From: Undaria pinnatifida
Taxonomy: Eukaryota > Sar > Phaeophyceae > Laminariales > Alariaceae
Length of the DNA: 64,000 bases
Reading direction: 5' to 3'
Assembly: GCA_012845835.1 (NCBI GenBank)
Contig: JABAKD010000019.1
Span: 9,287,584-9,351,583, forward strand
In this document: one piece after another, positions 1 through 13,100 of the stretch
Numbering within the stretch: the first letter of the stretch is position 1
Layout: the number at the start of each line of letters is the position of its first letter
Translations under genes and position numbers: made by a program
Notes under the pieces: model-generated
What the model was told of the DNA's origin: nothing
Seen by the model: the letters and a program-made list of their open reading frames with translations, nothing else
Databases searched by the model: none

Positions 1-1040
1 CCTGGTGCCTATTAATTGTGTAAATATACTCGGTTTAAAATTTTGTATTTTTTTCGTCTCATGCTACAGCAGTAGTGATATATACTTCGAAGTATACCAG
101 GTACATGTGTATGACAAGAGACTTTGAAAAAAATGATATAAAATAGTCTCTGCGCGGCTTTACTATGTAAATCCGTTTGCGGTCGGACAGCAGTGTATGC
201 CCTGGGTCCCCCCGTAAATGGTTGATGACCCCCCCCCCCCCCCCCCCTCCGAGTGGTTCTTTTTTTTCGTCCCTCCATCCAACCTCCCTCTCCCTCTCGT
301 GACATTTGATACCACCGTGGACGGAAATGTAAGCGTTGTTTCTATTCCTTATCAATAACCCTTTATATTTTTGTCCAGACCGACACCTTTTTTTTGTTGG
401 TGATTCTGCTGCTGTGTGTTGCCCTTTCCGTTCTCCGATGGTGATTTTTGAGATATGAGATTTTCGGCGGGGTTTCTCCTCCGTTTTTTTCCCTGAACGC
501 TTGCTTAAAATATTACGCCGGTACTCATATACGTGGAAGTGCAAGATGGTAAAATTCGTAATGACGCCTGTCTTTTCTTTCTCATTTACCTGCTATTTTT
601 CTGTTGTTTTTACTAGGGGAGTTGTTCTGTACTTTTCCATCCCTTGCTTTTTTGCATTTGGCATTTTTTGTTTTTGTGGCCGGCAGTCTGTCTTGCCGTT
701 TTTTATGCCCTTTTCCGTGAGGCACAACGCACTCGATTTTCAAGTTTCGCGGTTCTAGTGAATGGTACTGGTGTTTTGAAAGCCGCGCGGGCAACTGCTT
801 TTTGCTTGTAACTTGCTTTTCCACAGCTAACGTTTCCTGCGTTCCTCCTGTATTCGCCGCCCCAGATCATACCATACCATAACGGAACATACCACACGCT
901 TCTGTTCCGCCATACCTGGTGTAAAACCTTGGGGGCGTCTCGCCGTTGTGCATACGAATGGACGGTGTTTTACGTTTTTCGGCAGTTTTTCACCGGGCTT
1001 CGTCTAGCTGCACTTCCCTACCTTCCCCTTCATCCTTTTC
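1..1040. other. Upstream region without recognised gene
   Basis: No reading frame here resembles a known protein. There is a 19-base C homopolymer at 229-247 and T-rich stretches. It may contain 5' untranslated sequence or a leader intron of the PUF gene that begins at 1716, but no splice signal or promoter element is clear enough to call. Confidence 0.4.
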
Positions 1041-1645
1041 CACTCATCCCTCCCTCCTCTCCTACCCCACCCTACCCTACCCTACCCTTCCATACCCTAC
1101 CGTACCATACCTTCCGATACCCTGCTATACCCTACCCTACTATACCCTGCTATACCCTACCCTATCCTACCGCACCCTACCCTACACTACACTACCCTAC
1201 CTTACCCTATTCTACCCTATCCAATCTTACCCTATTCTACCCTATCCAATCTTACCCTCCCCTGTTCTACCCTGCCGTACTTCCGTACGTTCCCCTTCGT
1301 TATTTTCCTCTCATCCCTCCGTCCTCTCCTACCCTACCCTACCCTACCATACCGTACCATACCGTACCCTACCCTACCATATCATACCCTCCAATACCCT
1401 GCTTTACCCTACCCTACCCCACCTTACCCTACTATACCCTGCTATACCCTACCCTATCCTACCGCACCTTACCCCACACTACACTACACTACACTACCCT
1501 ACCTTACCCTATCCTACCTTATCCACTCTTACCCTCCCATGTCCTACCCTGCCCTCCTGTCCCATACTCTACCCTCCCTTGCCCTACCCTGCGCTACCAT
1601 ACCTTACCCTACCCTAACCTACCCTACCCGTCCCCCCTCCGTGCT
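1041..1645. repeat. Degenerate CCCTA/CCATA pentamer array
   Basis: About 600 bases made almost entirely of 5-base units of the type TACCC, TACCA, TACCT and TACTA. The pyrimidine-rich strand is the plus strand. Because the period is not a multiple of three, long spurious Tyr-Pro-Thr-Leu frames appear. The unit is five bases, so it is not the TTTAGGG telomere repeat. It ends about 70 bases before the likely start codon of the PUF gene. Confidence 0.85.
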
Positions 1646-1715
1646 CCCTCTCGCCCCGCCCCGCCCTATATCTGCTCACCTCATCCAGGCCCCGATCGCA
1701 CAGTCTCATGCCCAC

Positions 1716-2606
1716 ATGCTCGACAAAACTTCACGGAACGGGGCTGGTCTGGAAGGAGACGGGGCCTCCTCAAAGAGCGGCCGCACCTCCCCCCTTACCG
1801 CAGAAGCCGACCCAGCAGGCGTTGTTGTTGGGGGGGTGGGAGTTGGGGTTGGCGGTGGTCACTTCCGCAAACTTAACGGCGCCCCTGCGGGGAGTGGAGA
1901 TGAAGGCCCTGAGGGGTCAGGGGGGGGGCTGTCAAGAGTAAAGGCGGTTGCTTCTTCGGGAGGGGGGGGGGGGGCTGGGAGTGTGGGATCCGGGGTTGGG
2001 AATGGGCCTCCGGGGGGGGTGAGGTCTGCCTCGCCCCCCGGGTTTCCAGACATTGGAGGGGGCGCGGGAGGGGGGGTTGGTGGTAGAGGAGGAAGGGGCG
2101 GTGGGGGGGCTTTCGACATCCATGGAGGCGGGGGGGGGGCGGGTAGATACGGTGGGGGGGAGGCCGGGAGTAAGCAGCACTTTGGCGGCTCGCAACAGCA
2201 ACAGCAGCAACAGCAGCAGCAGCAGCAGCACCGAGATGGTTACATGGGGGGGGGTGCAGACAATGACTTTGAGGGCGCCATGGGAGCGTTGTCGCTGGGC
2301 CCCGGTGGCGGCGGTGCCAAATCGCTGCAGTACGGTGGAGGCGTGCATGGAGGAGGGGGAGGGGCAGGGGGCAGGGGTGTCGACCCGTACGGGCATCAGA
2401 TGCTCGACCCGTCGAGGGTGGCTGGGGCTGCGGGGGGAGGGGGCGGCGGGGGCGGGGGGCTGCATGGAATAATGCCACCCTCTCCTTATAGCGGACCCCA
2501 GAGGTCGCCGTACAGCGGCGCTCAGGTACCCCAGGCGGCTTTGATGGGGGGCATTCCACCGCTGACGCCGGAGCTTATGTCGGCGAGCATGATGGGGTAT
2601 CAGCTG
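1716..2606 (+). CDS. PUF exon 1: Gly-rich N-terminus with poly-Gln
   Basis: 297 codons, open throughout despite several G runs. Begins [11 protein letters not shown] and ends ...SMMGYQL at a GTGAGT donor. A CAG/CAA tract near 2195-2230 encodes about 12 glutamines followed by HRDGYMGGG. The composition (Gly, Ser, Ala, Gln) suggests a disordered region. The frame continues open upstream into the CCCTA array, so the true start cannot be fixed from sequence alone. Confidence 0.8.
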
Positions 2607-5600
2607 GTGAGTGGAGGGGAGGAGGGGAGGTCTTCATTTTTTGCTTGCCTTGGTCGTTTGACTCTTGACAACGCATCCCTTTCGAGGGGGAGGGGAGGAG
2701 GGAGAGAGGGGAAGGGGGGGGTGGGGGGGGGGGGGGGGAGGGCGAGCGTACTCATTTGTTGTTGGCCGTAGTCATTTGACCGTTGACCACGCATCCCTTT
2801 CGAGACGGAGGACCGTTCCTACTCCTAATAAGAAACCTCTAACATTTGGGCTGTCATTACGCTTCGTAGAAACTGTTTGCTTATCCTATCCCCGTCCTGT
2901 TTCGCCGTCTGCGGCCGCCATCTATCTCCCAGGATAGCGATCGTTTTCTCGCCACTCTCTGGTCTATTAAAACTCTTCCATGTCACATACGTCTCATTTC
3001 TTAATCTCATCCAACGCATCCCGCTTCTCCTTGTACGTTTCACATTCTCATACTATGTGAGTACTACTCTCCATCTAAGAGAGGGGATGGGGAGGTATCA
3101 AAACTTTCTGTTCCTGGCGCCGGGCACGAGACGAGGCAGGGAGGGAACCAAGCCAACCAAACCAAACCATGACTACGTCATTGTGTCCACCGTCGTTTTA
3201 ATTTTTTTTTTTTTTTATGTCGCAGGACCATCGGCACTTGGCGCAGCTACCGCCCCCAGACCCCCGGTTCGACGCTAGAATGCAGGGAGAAAGGGGGTTG
3301 GGCGGGGTTGACCAGTCTCATCTGAGAGGAGGCAGTGGGGGGGGGGGTGATGGCTCCTTTTTCCCTGGAAGGCAGCAGGGCATTGGAACGCAGGTATATT
3401 CTCTGTCTGGCTGTATTTCTGGCTGTCTGGCGGTGGTCGTTTCTTGTGTATCTGTTTTCGTCTGTGGCTGTGTCTTGTGTGTCCGTTCTGTCGGTCTGGC
3501 TGTCTGGCTGTCTGCCTGGCTGTCTGCCTTTCTGATCGCCTATCTGTGGATGTGGATGTATACATGCGTGTTATTTTTTGTTTAATGTGGTACGGTTCGG
3601 TTTTGGTTTAGTTTGATGTTTAGGTTTGTTGATTTGATTTGGTTCTGTTGTTAGTTTGGATTGTTCACCTCTGTTTTTGGTTTCGCTGGGTGTGTGGGTA
3701 TGGTTGTGGGTGTCTTTTATTTGGCAGCGCGGTTAGTTGTTTCGTCTTGTGCTCTTTTTCATGATAGTTTTTTATGTGGGTGTTTTGGATTGTGCAAACT
3801 ACCAAATGGTTCAGGTGTGTTTGGTTTGGTCTTCTTGAGTCATACCCCCCCCCCCCCCCTCCCTCCCTGGCCTCATCGTACACAGCAGCAGAGCTACGGA
3901 CTCGATCCACGCTACCCCCGAGTTCTCCAATCCCCCCGAGGTCCTACCGCATACCCCGACCCAATGGTTATGTACTCCCAAGATCAACACCCAGCCTCTC
4001 CCATGCTGGAAGCGCGCAGGCATCCCCACGACATCATGTCCGGAAATGGGGGTGGGGTTAGCGGTGGTGGCGGTGGTGGCGGTGGTGGTGGTGGTTACTA
4101 TGGCGGTGGCAGCAGCGGCGGGGGTGGTGGGGATCCCCGCATGGCCAGTGCTGGACGTTTGAGAGGACGAGGAGGCATGGGGGGAGGGGGGACTGGCGGG
4201 CACATGGACCAGGGAGGCATCATGAATTCCCCTCGCACTGCCCCTGCGGATCCTTACTATGGAGGAGGAGGAGGAGGGAGGGGTGGGTACGGGGTTGGGG
4301 ATGGCAGACTTAGTGGTGGGGGCGGCGGGAGTGGAGGCGTTCGATACGGAGGCGCGGGGAGGGGGATGGGAGACGTTGTGGGCGATGCCCGGGGTGGGGG
4401 AGGGGGCAGCATGGACCTCAGGGCCGGCGGTGGGGGGGCGGACTCGATGCGTGGCGATATGAGGGGGGGGGGGGGACAGTGGGAGTCGCGTGGGGGACAT
4501 GCGTGATGGGGATCTGGGGTACCATGATGGAGGCCGGAGGGGCCGGGGGGCTGGTGGGGGGGGGATGGGGATGGGGCCTGGCGGTGACAGGATGATGCGC
4601 GGTGGAGTCGGTGGGGGGGGGGGGGGGAGGGGGACACCCCAGAGACCTGGATGGGGGAGGCGTTATGCATGGAGGGGTTGACATGCGCATGGATATGAGG
4701 GGCGGGGATCGAATGCGTGGGGACATGGTGGGTGGGTTGCGCGAACAGCGAGGGATGGGTATGCGCGGAGGAGGGGGGGATCCTAGAGACTTGGGCAGGC
4801 GTGGTGACCCTCGCCATGGGGCGGGGAGGGACGGGGGAGGCATGGTTGGAGGCGGTGGACCGCGAGGGGCCGGGGGTTATATGGACCCCCGCGGGGGTAT
4901 GCGGGATCGAGACAGGCTGCTTGCCGCGGGAGGCGGGGGCAGGCCTGGGGGTGGGGCTGTAGGGGGTGGGATGGGACTCGGGCCTGCGGGAGGGGGAGGG
5001 GCTGGACGCGGGTCTCTCCTGGATGATTTCAGGAGCAGCATTGGGAAGAACCGAAAGTGGGAGCTGCAGGACTTGCATGGTGAGAGATGGAAGAGGCGTT
5101 TTTTTATTGCTGGGAGACGGGTTGAAGTGGAGAAAATATTGTAGGAGTTTTTGTTTGCTTGGGGACAGCGCGGAGGGGGAGGGGGGGGGGGTGGGGGGTT
5201 GTGGAGGCGGGATTGTTTCGTTTGGCGTAGAGGGGGGTTTAAGGTCCTGCTCGAGTCGGTAGGTTTTGTGGATGTGGTAAGTATATGTACCACAAGCAGG
5301 TTGGTATGTGTGTGTTTTTTTTTTTTTTTTTTAATAGGAGGGTGCTGTATGTACTCTGGATGTTCCCGGGTTTGTAGCTAGGTTTGATACCCATGTACCC
5401 CGGAGTCCATGCGAAGTACCGTGCTAAACAACGCATTAATTATTTTATTTTTCGTGGTGCGGTTAGCAAGAAAAGAAAGGTGACAGATGTGGACCCACGG
5501 GTTAAGTGTTGGCTGAAGGTTGTGCCATGGCCATGGCTGTCTTTTTTTTTTTCTTTCTCTTTTTCATCCTCCGGCGGATGGGGAAAAATAAAGCTTAAGC

Positions 5601-8600
5601 TCACCACACACCTGTCGTCGCCCTTGAGGAAGATACGATCAAATAACACGAAAATGGAGATGGGACGTCTTGGTATTGAGGTTGGATGTTTTGCTGAACC
5701 CCCCCAAGATATGGGCGGGTGAAGCAGTAGAAGTGATGATGTCGGTTGCTTGTGTTGTAGTTAGTTTGTTGTTGGTATTTTCCGCAGTATCATAGCCACA
5801 GCTTTATAGCTTTTTATGGTAGTGGCAACGTAGCGATTGTAGTAAATTTGTAGACTACCTGATACCTTGTGTATGGTAGGCCGTAGCGTCAATCTATCGC
5901 CTGTCGCCCTGGTTTGGCGAGTTCAGAGCGTGCGGGTCCTAGAAAAAGGGATAGCGCTCGTGCAGGTTTTGCGTAGCCGGGCTTTTTCCCCAGCGTCTGC
6001 GGTTGCAATTCTCAAGCGCTTCATTGTTTGTCTTCCTTGGTCCAGTAGTGGTCCCTTTTATAGTACCGGTATACGCCAACCGGAAATACCTGCACTATAG
6101 CGGAAACCGGCACTACTTCGCCGGATACACGGGCACTATAGCGGCAACCGGCACTATTCCACCGGAAATACCGGTACCATAGCGACAATCGGCACTACTT
6201 CGCCGGAAGCACCGGCACTACTTCGCCGGAAGCACCGGCACTACTTTCGTCCGAATACCGGCACTATCTCGGCAACCGGCACTACTTCGCCGGAAATAAC
6301 GGCACTACATAGCGGCAACGGCACTACTTCGCCTCAAATGCCGGCACTATAGTGGCTACCGGCACTACTTCGCCAAAAATGCCGACACTACAGCAGCGAC
6401 CGGCACTACTTCGCCGGATGTACCGGCACTATAGCGTCAACCGGCACTACTTTCGCCGGAAAACTGGCACTATGGCGGCAACCGGCACTACTACTTCGCC
6501 GGAAACACCGGCTTTATACGCAGCGGCAACCGGCACTTCTTTCGCCGGAAATACCGGCAGTACATAGCGGCTACCGGCACTACTTGGCCGGAAATACCGG
6601 CACTATAGCGTCTACCGGCACAATTCCGCATACTGCCACTACTTGATATTCCGATACTATGTACGTACCAAGCAATTTCACAGGCACTATTATAGTGGGC
6701 AACCGGTCCTATAGAGGGACCATATGTGGTCGTCGTATGGTCCGGTGCTAAAGGGTACGGTTGGGTACGTAAAGCTGCGGTACGGAAACAAGGGGAACCG
6801 GACGGTACGATGAGGAAAGGTAGGCACGGTTTTAATTGGTACGGTAACACGTTATACGGGACGGTGTAGCAGAGTGCGGTACGGTTCGGGATGGTGTAAC
6901 GAAGGGGACCTTACGATACGAAAAGAGTAAGGAACGGTAAAAAAATGTAGGAGCGGACCGGTACGGGATTTTAATACGGTACGGCACGGTTGTGCGATTT
7001 GGACAATGCTACGTGCACACGTTGGACAGATCCGATCGATCCGTTCTTGACGATCTATTGCAAGGGTGTGTTCGGTACGTTACCGGTATGGGGGTCGTAC
7101 CGAAGTTAATGAATTGTCCGGTACAGGTATTGACGTCGTACCGGCCTCACGCAAGTGTCCGGTACCGGTAATGGAGGTGTACCGGTACCGCCGGTACCGG
7201 TATTGATGTACCGAAATTACGAAGTTTCCGGTACCGGTGTTGATGTCGTACCGAACTTCCAAATTTTCCGGTACCGGTATTGATGCCGTACCGAACTTAC
7301 CGAAGTTTCCGGTGCCGGTATTGATGTCGTTCCGATCTTACCGAAGTTTCCGGTACCGGTATTGATGTCGTACCGAACTTACCGAAGCGTCCGGTACCGG
7401 TACCGGTACACACTTGGATACAAATACCGGCAATACCGGCGGTATATACCGTGGGCAAGGTACGGCACACACTTGCGCTTAGGTACATATACTGGAAATA
7501 AATTGGCGGTACATGTCACGGTGCAAATCCGGAATTGGCCGGGGGTACCCGTTGAGGTTTATAATTGAACTGAATTATAATTGGTTCTTTTATTGTCAAC
7601 ATATTTCTCTTATTTTCTTGGTCTTGGTATGCTGTTCAAAAGGTAAGGTACCCTTTGAATTATCAGCAGGGCGTCGTCTTCTCGTCGATCGATTCGACGT
7701 ACACGCCAATGGAGTACATAAACGAGCCTTCACGCAGTCCCTTCCCTCCGAAAACCGGCCGGCACCGGAAAATCATCGACGACTTTGATAGTCTCCGCCG
7801 GCAACTCGTACACGTCCCCCGTGCGCGAGTTGTATAAAGGAGCAAGCAACAAAACCGGCACGGCTTTCTTTTCCGCGTCCACGTCGATAACTTCTGCCGC
7901 CGGCGCTGGCGTGGGAGCTGGCGAGGATGACCCGCCACCAGAAGCGGTGGCATCACTGCTGAAGGCCACCTCATTCTGGGACTTTGCGCCGTTGCTCATG
8001 CGTGCTCAGAATCTCGGTATACCGAGCGTACTGGAAGATGCTTGGGGACCGGAGGGGGGTTGGCTTGGAGTGCTGCCTGGAGCCAAAAGCTTCAAGGGAT
8101 GGCGCCACAATGTGGTGGAATCGGGCTGATATCGTGCCAAGCGTACCACGTGTCCGGTACCGGGTTGATCTTATGCCCGCCTTACCGAAGTGTCCGGTAC
8201 CGGTATCGATGTTGTGCCGATACCGGTACCGGCTCCGGTACATACGTGCATACCGGTACCGCCGGTACCGGTATTGATGTTGTACCGAACTTACCGAATT
8301 GTCCGGTACCGTTACGAAAGTCTTTACCGGCAACGCCGGTACCGGTATTGATGTCGTACCGAACTTACCGAAGTTTCCGGTACCGGTACTGATGCCGTAC
8401 GGAATTTACCAAAGTGTTCTGTACCGGCGATACCGCCAATACATACCGCCGGTACACCTCGGTACGTACCGTACCGAACACACCCTTGATATATTGAATC
8501 GTCTTTCAGGGAAGATCTGTACGGTCTAAGTAATGTTCCTGGACGGGAGTTGTAATATCTGCGTGATCTAGCATTCTTCTCCAGGGTAAGATGCTGTACT

Positions 8601-10143
8601 TTCTACGTACAGATCCTGCATAACGTCTCATAACGGGAGCCATAGAAAGTACTGTAGATCTGTATGATCTGTCCTTGGTGTGCAATGTCAACACCGGTAT
8701 CATATATTTTGTATAGTGATTTTTCGTTCCTGAGAGAGCGTAGCGGGCGGCGAATGCCGCCCGCGGAGCGAAACGCCTTGTAATACTTACTGGAATTAGA
8801 TTACACTGATGTTTTCTGCTCTTGATGTCGGTTTTCGACTTTCGTGTCTGCTTCGGATTCTGTTTTTCTTTTCTCTGATCTAGTTTTATGCGTTTTCCTT
8901 TTCACGGTTGTTTCCTTGTTTTTTTTTTTTTTTTCCTTCTTGTTTTCCTGCTTGTTTTCGTCCCTTTTTTTCTTCTTGTGTTCTTTACTTCGGTGCGTTT
9001 TTTTTTTTTGCGGGGTGGCAGGTCACACGGTGCAATTCTGCCGCGACCAGCACGGGTCCCGCTTCATCCAGCAGAAGCTGGAGGTTTCTAGCGAGGAAGA
9101 CAAGGAGGCGTTTTTCGAAGAAATTCTTCCCCACACGCAGAGGTAAGTCCACCAGTCAGACGGGGGGCCTGCCACGGCAGTCTACCCGGGAGGGGGAGGG
9201 GTGAAAGACCCTGGGGAGGGAGGGGGGGGAAGGGCGGCGTTGTCGGGGGGGGGGGGGGGGGGGGGGTGTACCCCTTTTCATGCATAGCCGTAATCTTACA
9301 CCCGTAGACCCTCGCATCCCTACATTCCGGGAACGGGGCCCGTCGGGTTTTCGCGGAGCAGGCAGACACAGCGTGCACCAGGCGCGAAGCGCCGTGAGGT
9401 GTTAGGCTTGTCGCATGAAGGGCAAAAGCTGCGTCCTGCTAAGAACCACTTGTGAGGCGGAGTTTTGCAACTGGGGGGGAAGGGGGAAAAATTGTTGTTG
9501 TTTTTAACCCCCTTTGAATTTTGCACCCCGTGTTTAAGGAACCAACGAATTTTCAATTTGTGTCGGGATATATATATTTCATTTTGCAGCAATCGTAAAG
9601 AACGGGTTGAGATGTTGATGTGCCGCACTGGGCGGAAATGTAAGGACTACTTGGTATCCATGCAAGTACGCAAACCGTCCCTATTTTTCCGTCCATAGAG
9701 GTGGTGTGTGTAACGTTGTTTGTCACCTTCGACGTGTGTAGCGCCCGTCCCCTCACCTCCTCTCCCCTCACCTCACACCCCCTCATCGCCTTCCCTTCCC
9801 GTTCTCGCCCCCCATTTCCTAATCCTGGTCAATCCTTATTATCTAGTCTGATGACGGACGTATTCGGGAACTACGTAGTGCAGAAGCTCTTCGACAATGG
9901 CAGCTCGGCGCAAAGGGAGGCTTTGGCGAGCTTCCTGGTGGGGCATGCTGTTCAGCTGTCGCTCCAGATGTACGGTTGCAGGGTGGTGCAGAAGGCGCTT
10001 GAGTACGCCTCCATCGACACGCTCATCGCACTCGTCTCGGAATTCGGGGGACAGGTTAGTAGAATCAGGATTGTCGTTTTGCTTGTTGTATGCCCGTTTT
10101 ATTTGCGGCTGTGGGAGGGGGATTAGGGGTGTTGTATGCGCGT

Positions 10144-10179
<36 letters not shown>

Positions 10180-13100
10180 CAGCTGTCAGTCCAGATGTAT
10201 GGATGCAGGACGGTGCAGAAGGCGTTTATATTGCACGCCTCTGTCGACACGCTCATCGCACTCGTAACCGAGTTCGGGGGTGAGTTTAGAGTTTAGTGAC
10301 GTTGGGTTGGGTTGGCGTTTTTCGTTGTGTGTGCGTGAGTAGCGGGTGCGGCTGCGTTGCATGCGCGTGTGGGATGTGTATACGCGTATGCGCTGTACGT
10401 GTGCGTGCCGGGGGGGAGGGGGAGGGGGGGGGGGGCGCTGAATGCTTGTTGTGTGTGCGTTTGTATGAGCATTGCATGGGCGTATGCGGGGTTGGTGTAT
10501 GCGCGTGTGGGGAGTCAAGTGTTGTGTGCGCGTTGTGTATGCATTGCATGCGCATGTAGGGGTGGGGCTGTATGTGCGTTTGGGGGTGTGTGGCATGCGC
10601 GTTATATGCGCTCGTGTGGGGATGCTGTATGTGCGTTATATGCGCTCCTGTGAGCGTTGTGTGTGCGTGTTGGGGGGGGGGTTGTATGCGCGTTGTATGT
10701 ACGTTGTGATTGTATTGGTGTATGCGCGTTGTACATGTGGTGTATGCGGGTGTTGTATGTGCGTGGTATGTAGGTATATACGCGTCGTATGTACATATGC
10801 GAGGGTGTTGTGGTGTTATATGTGTAATGTGGCGTTAATGTGGTGGCGTTGTATGTGCGTGTGCCATGGTTAGGCTGTATGTTTGTCTAGGGTGTTGTGT
10901 GTGCGCTTGTCGTGTTGAAAATCTTCCCGGGGGTCTTTGTAGCACACGCGCGACCACCAAATGACCCAGCTCGCAACTGGTGTTTTGTTATCCACCAATT
11001 TATTCGAACTCTCAGCGTATAGCTCCACGATCGTTATTACCAGGTATGATTTGTTTTTTTTACCTCCCCCCGCCCCATTCATTCACCCCTTTCTGTCCAA
11101 ATCCTCATCAGGTTATGAAATGCGTGCAAGACCAAAACGGGAACCACGTGGTGCAAAAGTGCATTGAGGTGGTGAGCACTACTGCCAAGACCGAGGGGCA
11201 ATACCTCCACTCGCACATCCAGTTCATCATCGACGGTTTTGTCGGCCAGGTACGTCTCTATTAGCATACCTGGTAGTTCACGCTGGTAGTGTTATATCGT
11301 ATCGGAAAAATCGACTTCGATATATCGATTAATTGCGCGTCGGGTATAACAAAATGTCGAAGTTTAATTGTATCGCAATATTTCAATATACCGAACGTCG
11401 ATACGTATACGTATCGGACGCGTTTTGCCCTCCGTCCATGACATACCCGTGTTTTTTAGGCTTGGGCCGTCTCTTACAACGCCTCTTCTAGATTTGAAAA
11501 TGAACGTTTTTGGATCGCAAAACGGGTTTGCAAATCTTACAGACCTCAAACTGATGATTTTTCAGATGATTTTTAAGACTTCCACTTTCGGATATCGTTT
11601 TCGGGGAAATGTGGGTCCGGTTTCGGATCAAGTCGTATTCGAAAATGGCATCCGGACTTGGTTTTTCATACGTCGTGGGAGGCAATTAAGCGTGGTAACA
11701 GGCCGGAAACAGCGGCAGTCCAGTAGTCCAAGACACAATGCACGCATCAAATAGGGCTCTTATCTGCTGAGCAAGCAACGTGTATCGTAGGCGTACTCGT
11801 GCTTGCTGCTTCTGCTGTGTCCCGCTATGTACTGGAACACACCTCGGAGCTCACGACGAGCCGATGGGATGGGATAGTTATGGTGACGACTAGGAGGGCC
11901 TTGCCAGTCTATTCGCAGTCAGTCGCAACTGCTGTAGCATTCGCCAAGCACACAATACTTACTACTGGTTGCCGTCGAGGACGAGGACAGCCGCCGTCTG
12001 CGGCAGATATTGTTGATGCACGAGATCGACGGAGGCGTGGGGGAAGACAACCCTCCTCGCGTGAAGCGCACACGGCGTGTTTTCTGTCGCCCCACCTGTA
12101 AACAAGGCTTGTTTTGCGTGCGCTGAGATGCTCTGTTGCGGCGAACTCGTGCTTGTACGAGTACGTAGTCGAGCGACCGCCGTTGTTGGTTACATTCGCG
12201 AGAAATTTGTCCAAGAAACAATATGTAGTGTAGAAACAATATGTAGTGTATGGGTTTATTTGGAGGGTTTTCGGTTCGATTCCGCCCGTCTGGTTCTGCG
12301 ACCCAAAATCCCATCTCGTTTTCGGATTTTGATATGCTATTATGAAATCCGGCCTTACGCTGAACGTTTGTTTCGGCAAATCGATTGTTGAAATCGTTAC
12401 AATGACGACGCGGGATTGTGCAGTGCTGTTACGCTCCGGAAGCGAGTGCTGCGCTGTAACACATACGTAGGCGAGTGTTGTGGTATTTTGTGTATTTTTA
12501 TTAAAAACAAGGTGTCATGCTGTTGCGTTGTGTTTTGGTCGGCGATGGCAGGTGGAGAAGCTTTCGATGCACGCGTACGGGTGCCGTGTGATCCAGCGCA
12601 TCCTGGAGCACTGCATCGATGAGCAGAAGCAGGTCATCTTGGAAGAGATAAAGGACTCGTTCTCTGTCCTCATTCAGGTACATTTTACGCCACCCCTTTA
12701 TGTATGATGTGTGCCATCGCAGTAACATCCGACCCTAATCGTGTGTATCCGAAAGCGGGGGTGGAGTTCTAGTGAGGTTTAACGCACGAAGGACCGTTTT
12801 TCTGTCCTGAGAATGTAGATATATCGAAGAGTCTATCGATCTCGCCTTGTTGGCCGATTTTATGTCTTGTGTTTCTTGTTTTGTGTTTTGTGTTTGTTTT
12901 TTTTTCGCCGGCAGGTGGAGAAAAGTAACGCTTGAGCTGACCTCACTTGAAGGTATTTTCATGCATGTCGTGCGTCGATTTTTCTTGTTTGTGTTTTGTT
13001 TTTTGTTGTACCTGCCGTGTTGCATTCATTTAGTGTCCAAACCTCCCCCAGAGGAGATGCTACGACGGGCTCGTAGCTCGACAACGTTGCTGCGCCGCGC

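Larger units (their letters stand above)
5080..9021 (+). other. PUF intron 3 (3.9 kb), repeat-rich
   Basis: Splits the glycine codon between DLH and HTVQFC of the PUM domain. It contains three minisatellite blocks, an antisense 89-codon ORF, a perfect hairpin at 8743-8764, and a T-rich stretch before the acceptor tggcag. No additional PUF exon is needed, since the protein is continuous across it. Confidence 0.85.

Noticed and set aside
1041-1645. Internal telomere tract
   Set aside because: The unit is a five-base CCCTA/CCATA mix and not a TTTAGGG-type heptamer or other known telomere unit.
929-1876. Tyr-Pro-Thr-Leu-rich frame of 315 codons
   Set aside because: Produced by the CCCTA pentamer array and running out of frame into the PUF coding exon.
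1873-2559. Pro/His-rich minus-strand ORFs opposite PUF exons 1 and 3
   Set aside because: Shadows of the Gly-rich coding strand.
12255-12285. tRNA gene suggested by GGTTCGATTCC
   Set aside because: No D arm, anticodon arm or acceptor stem at the right distances on either strand. The same holds near 37515 and 58628.
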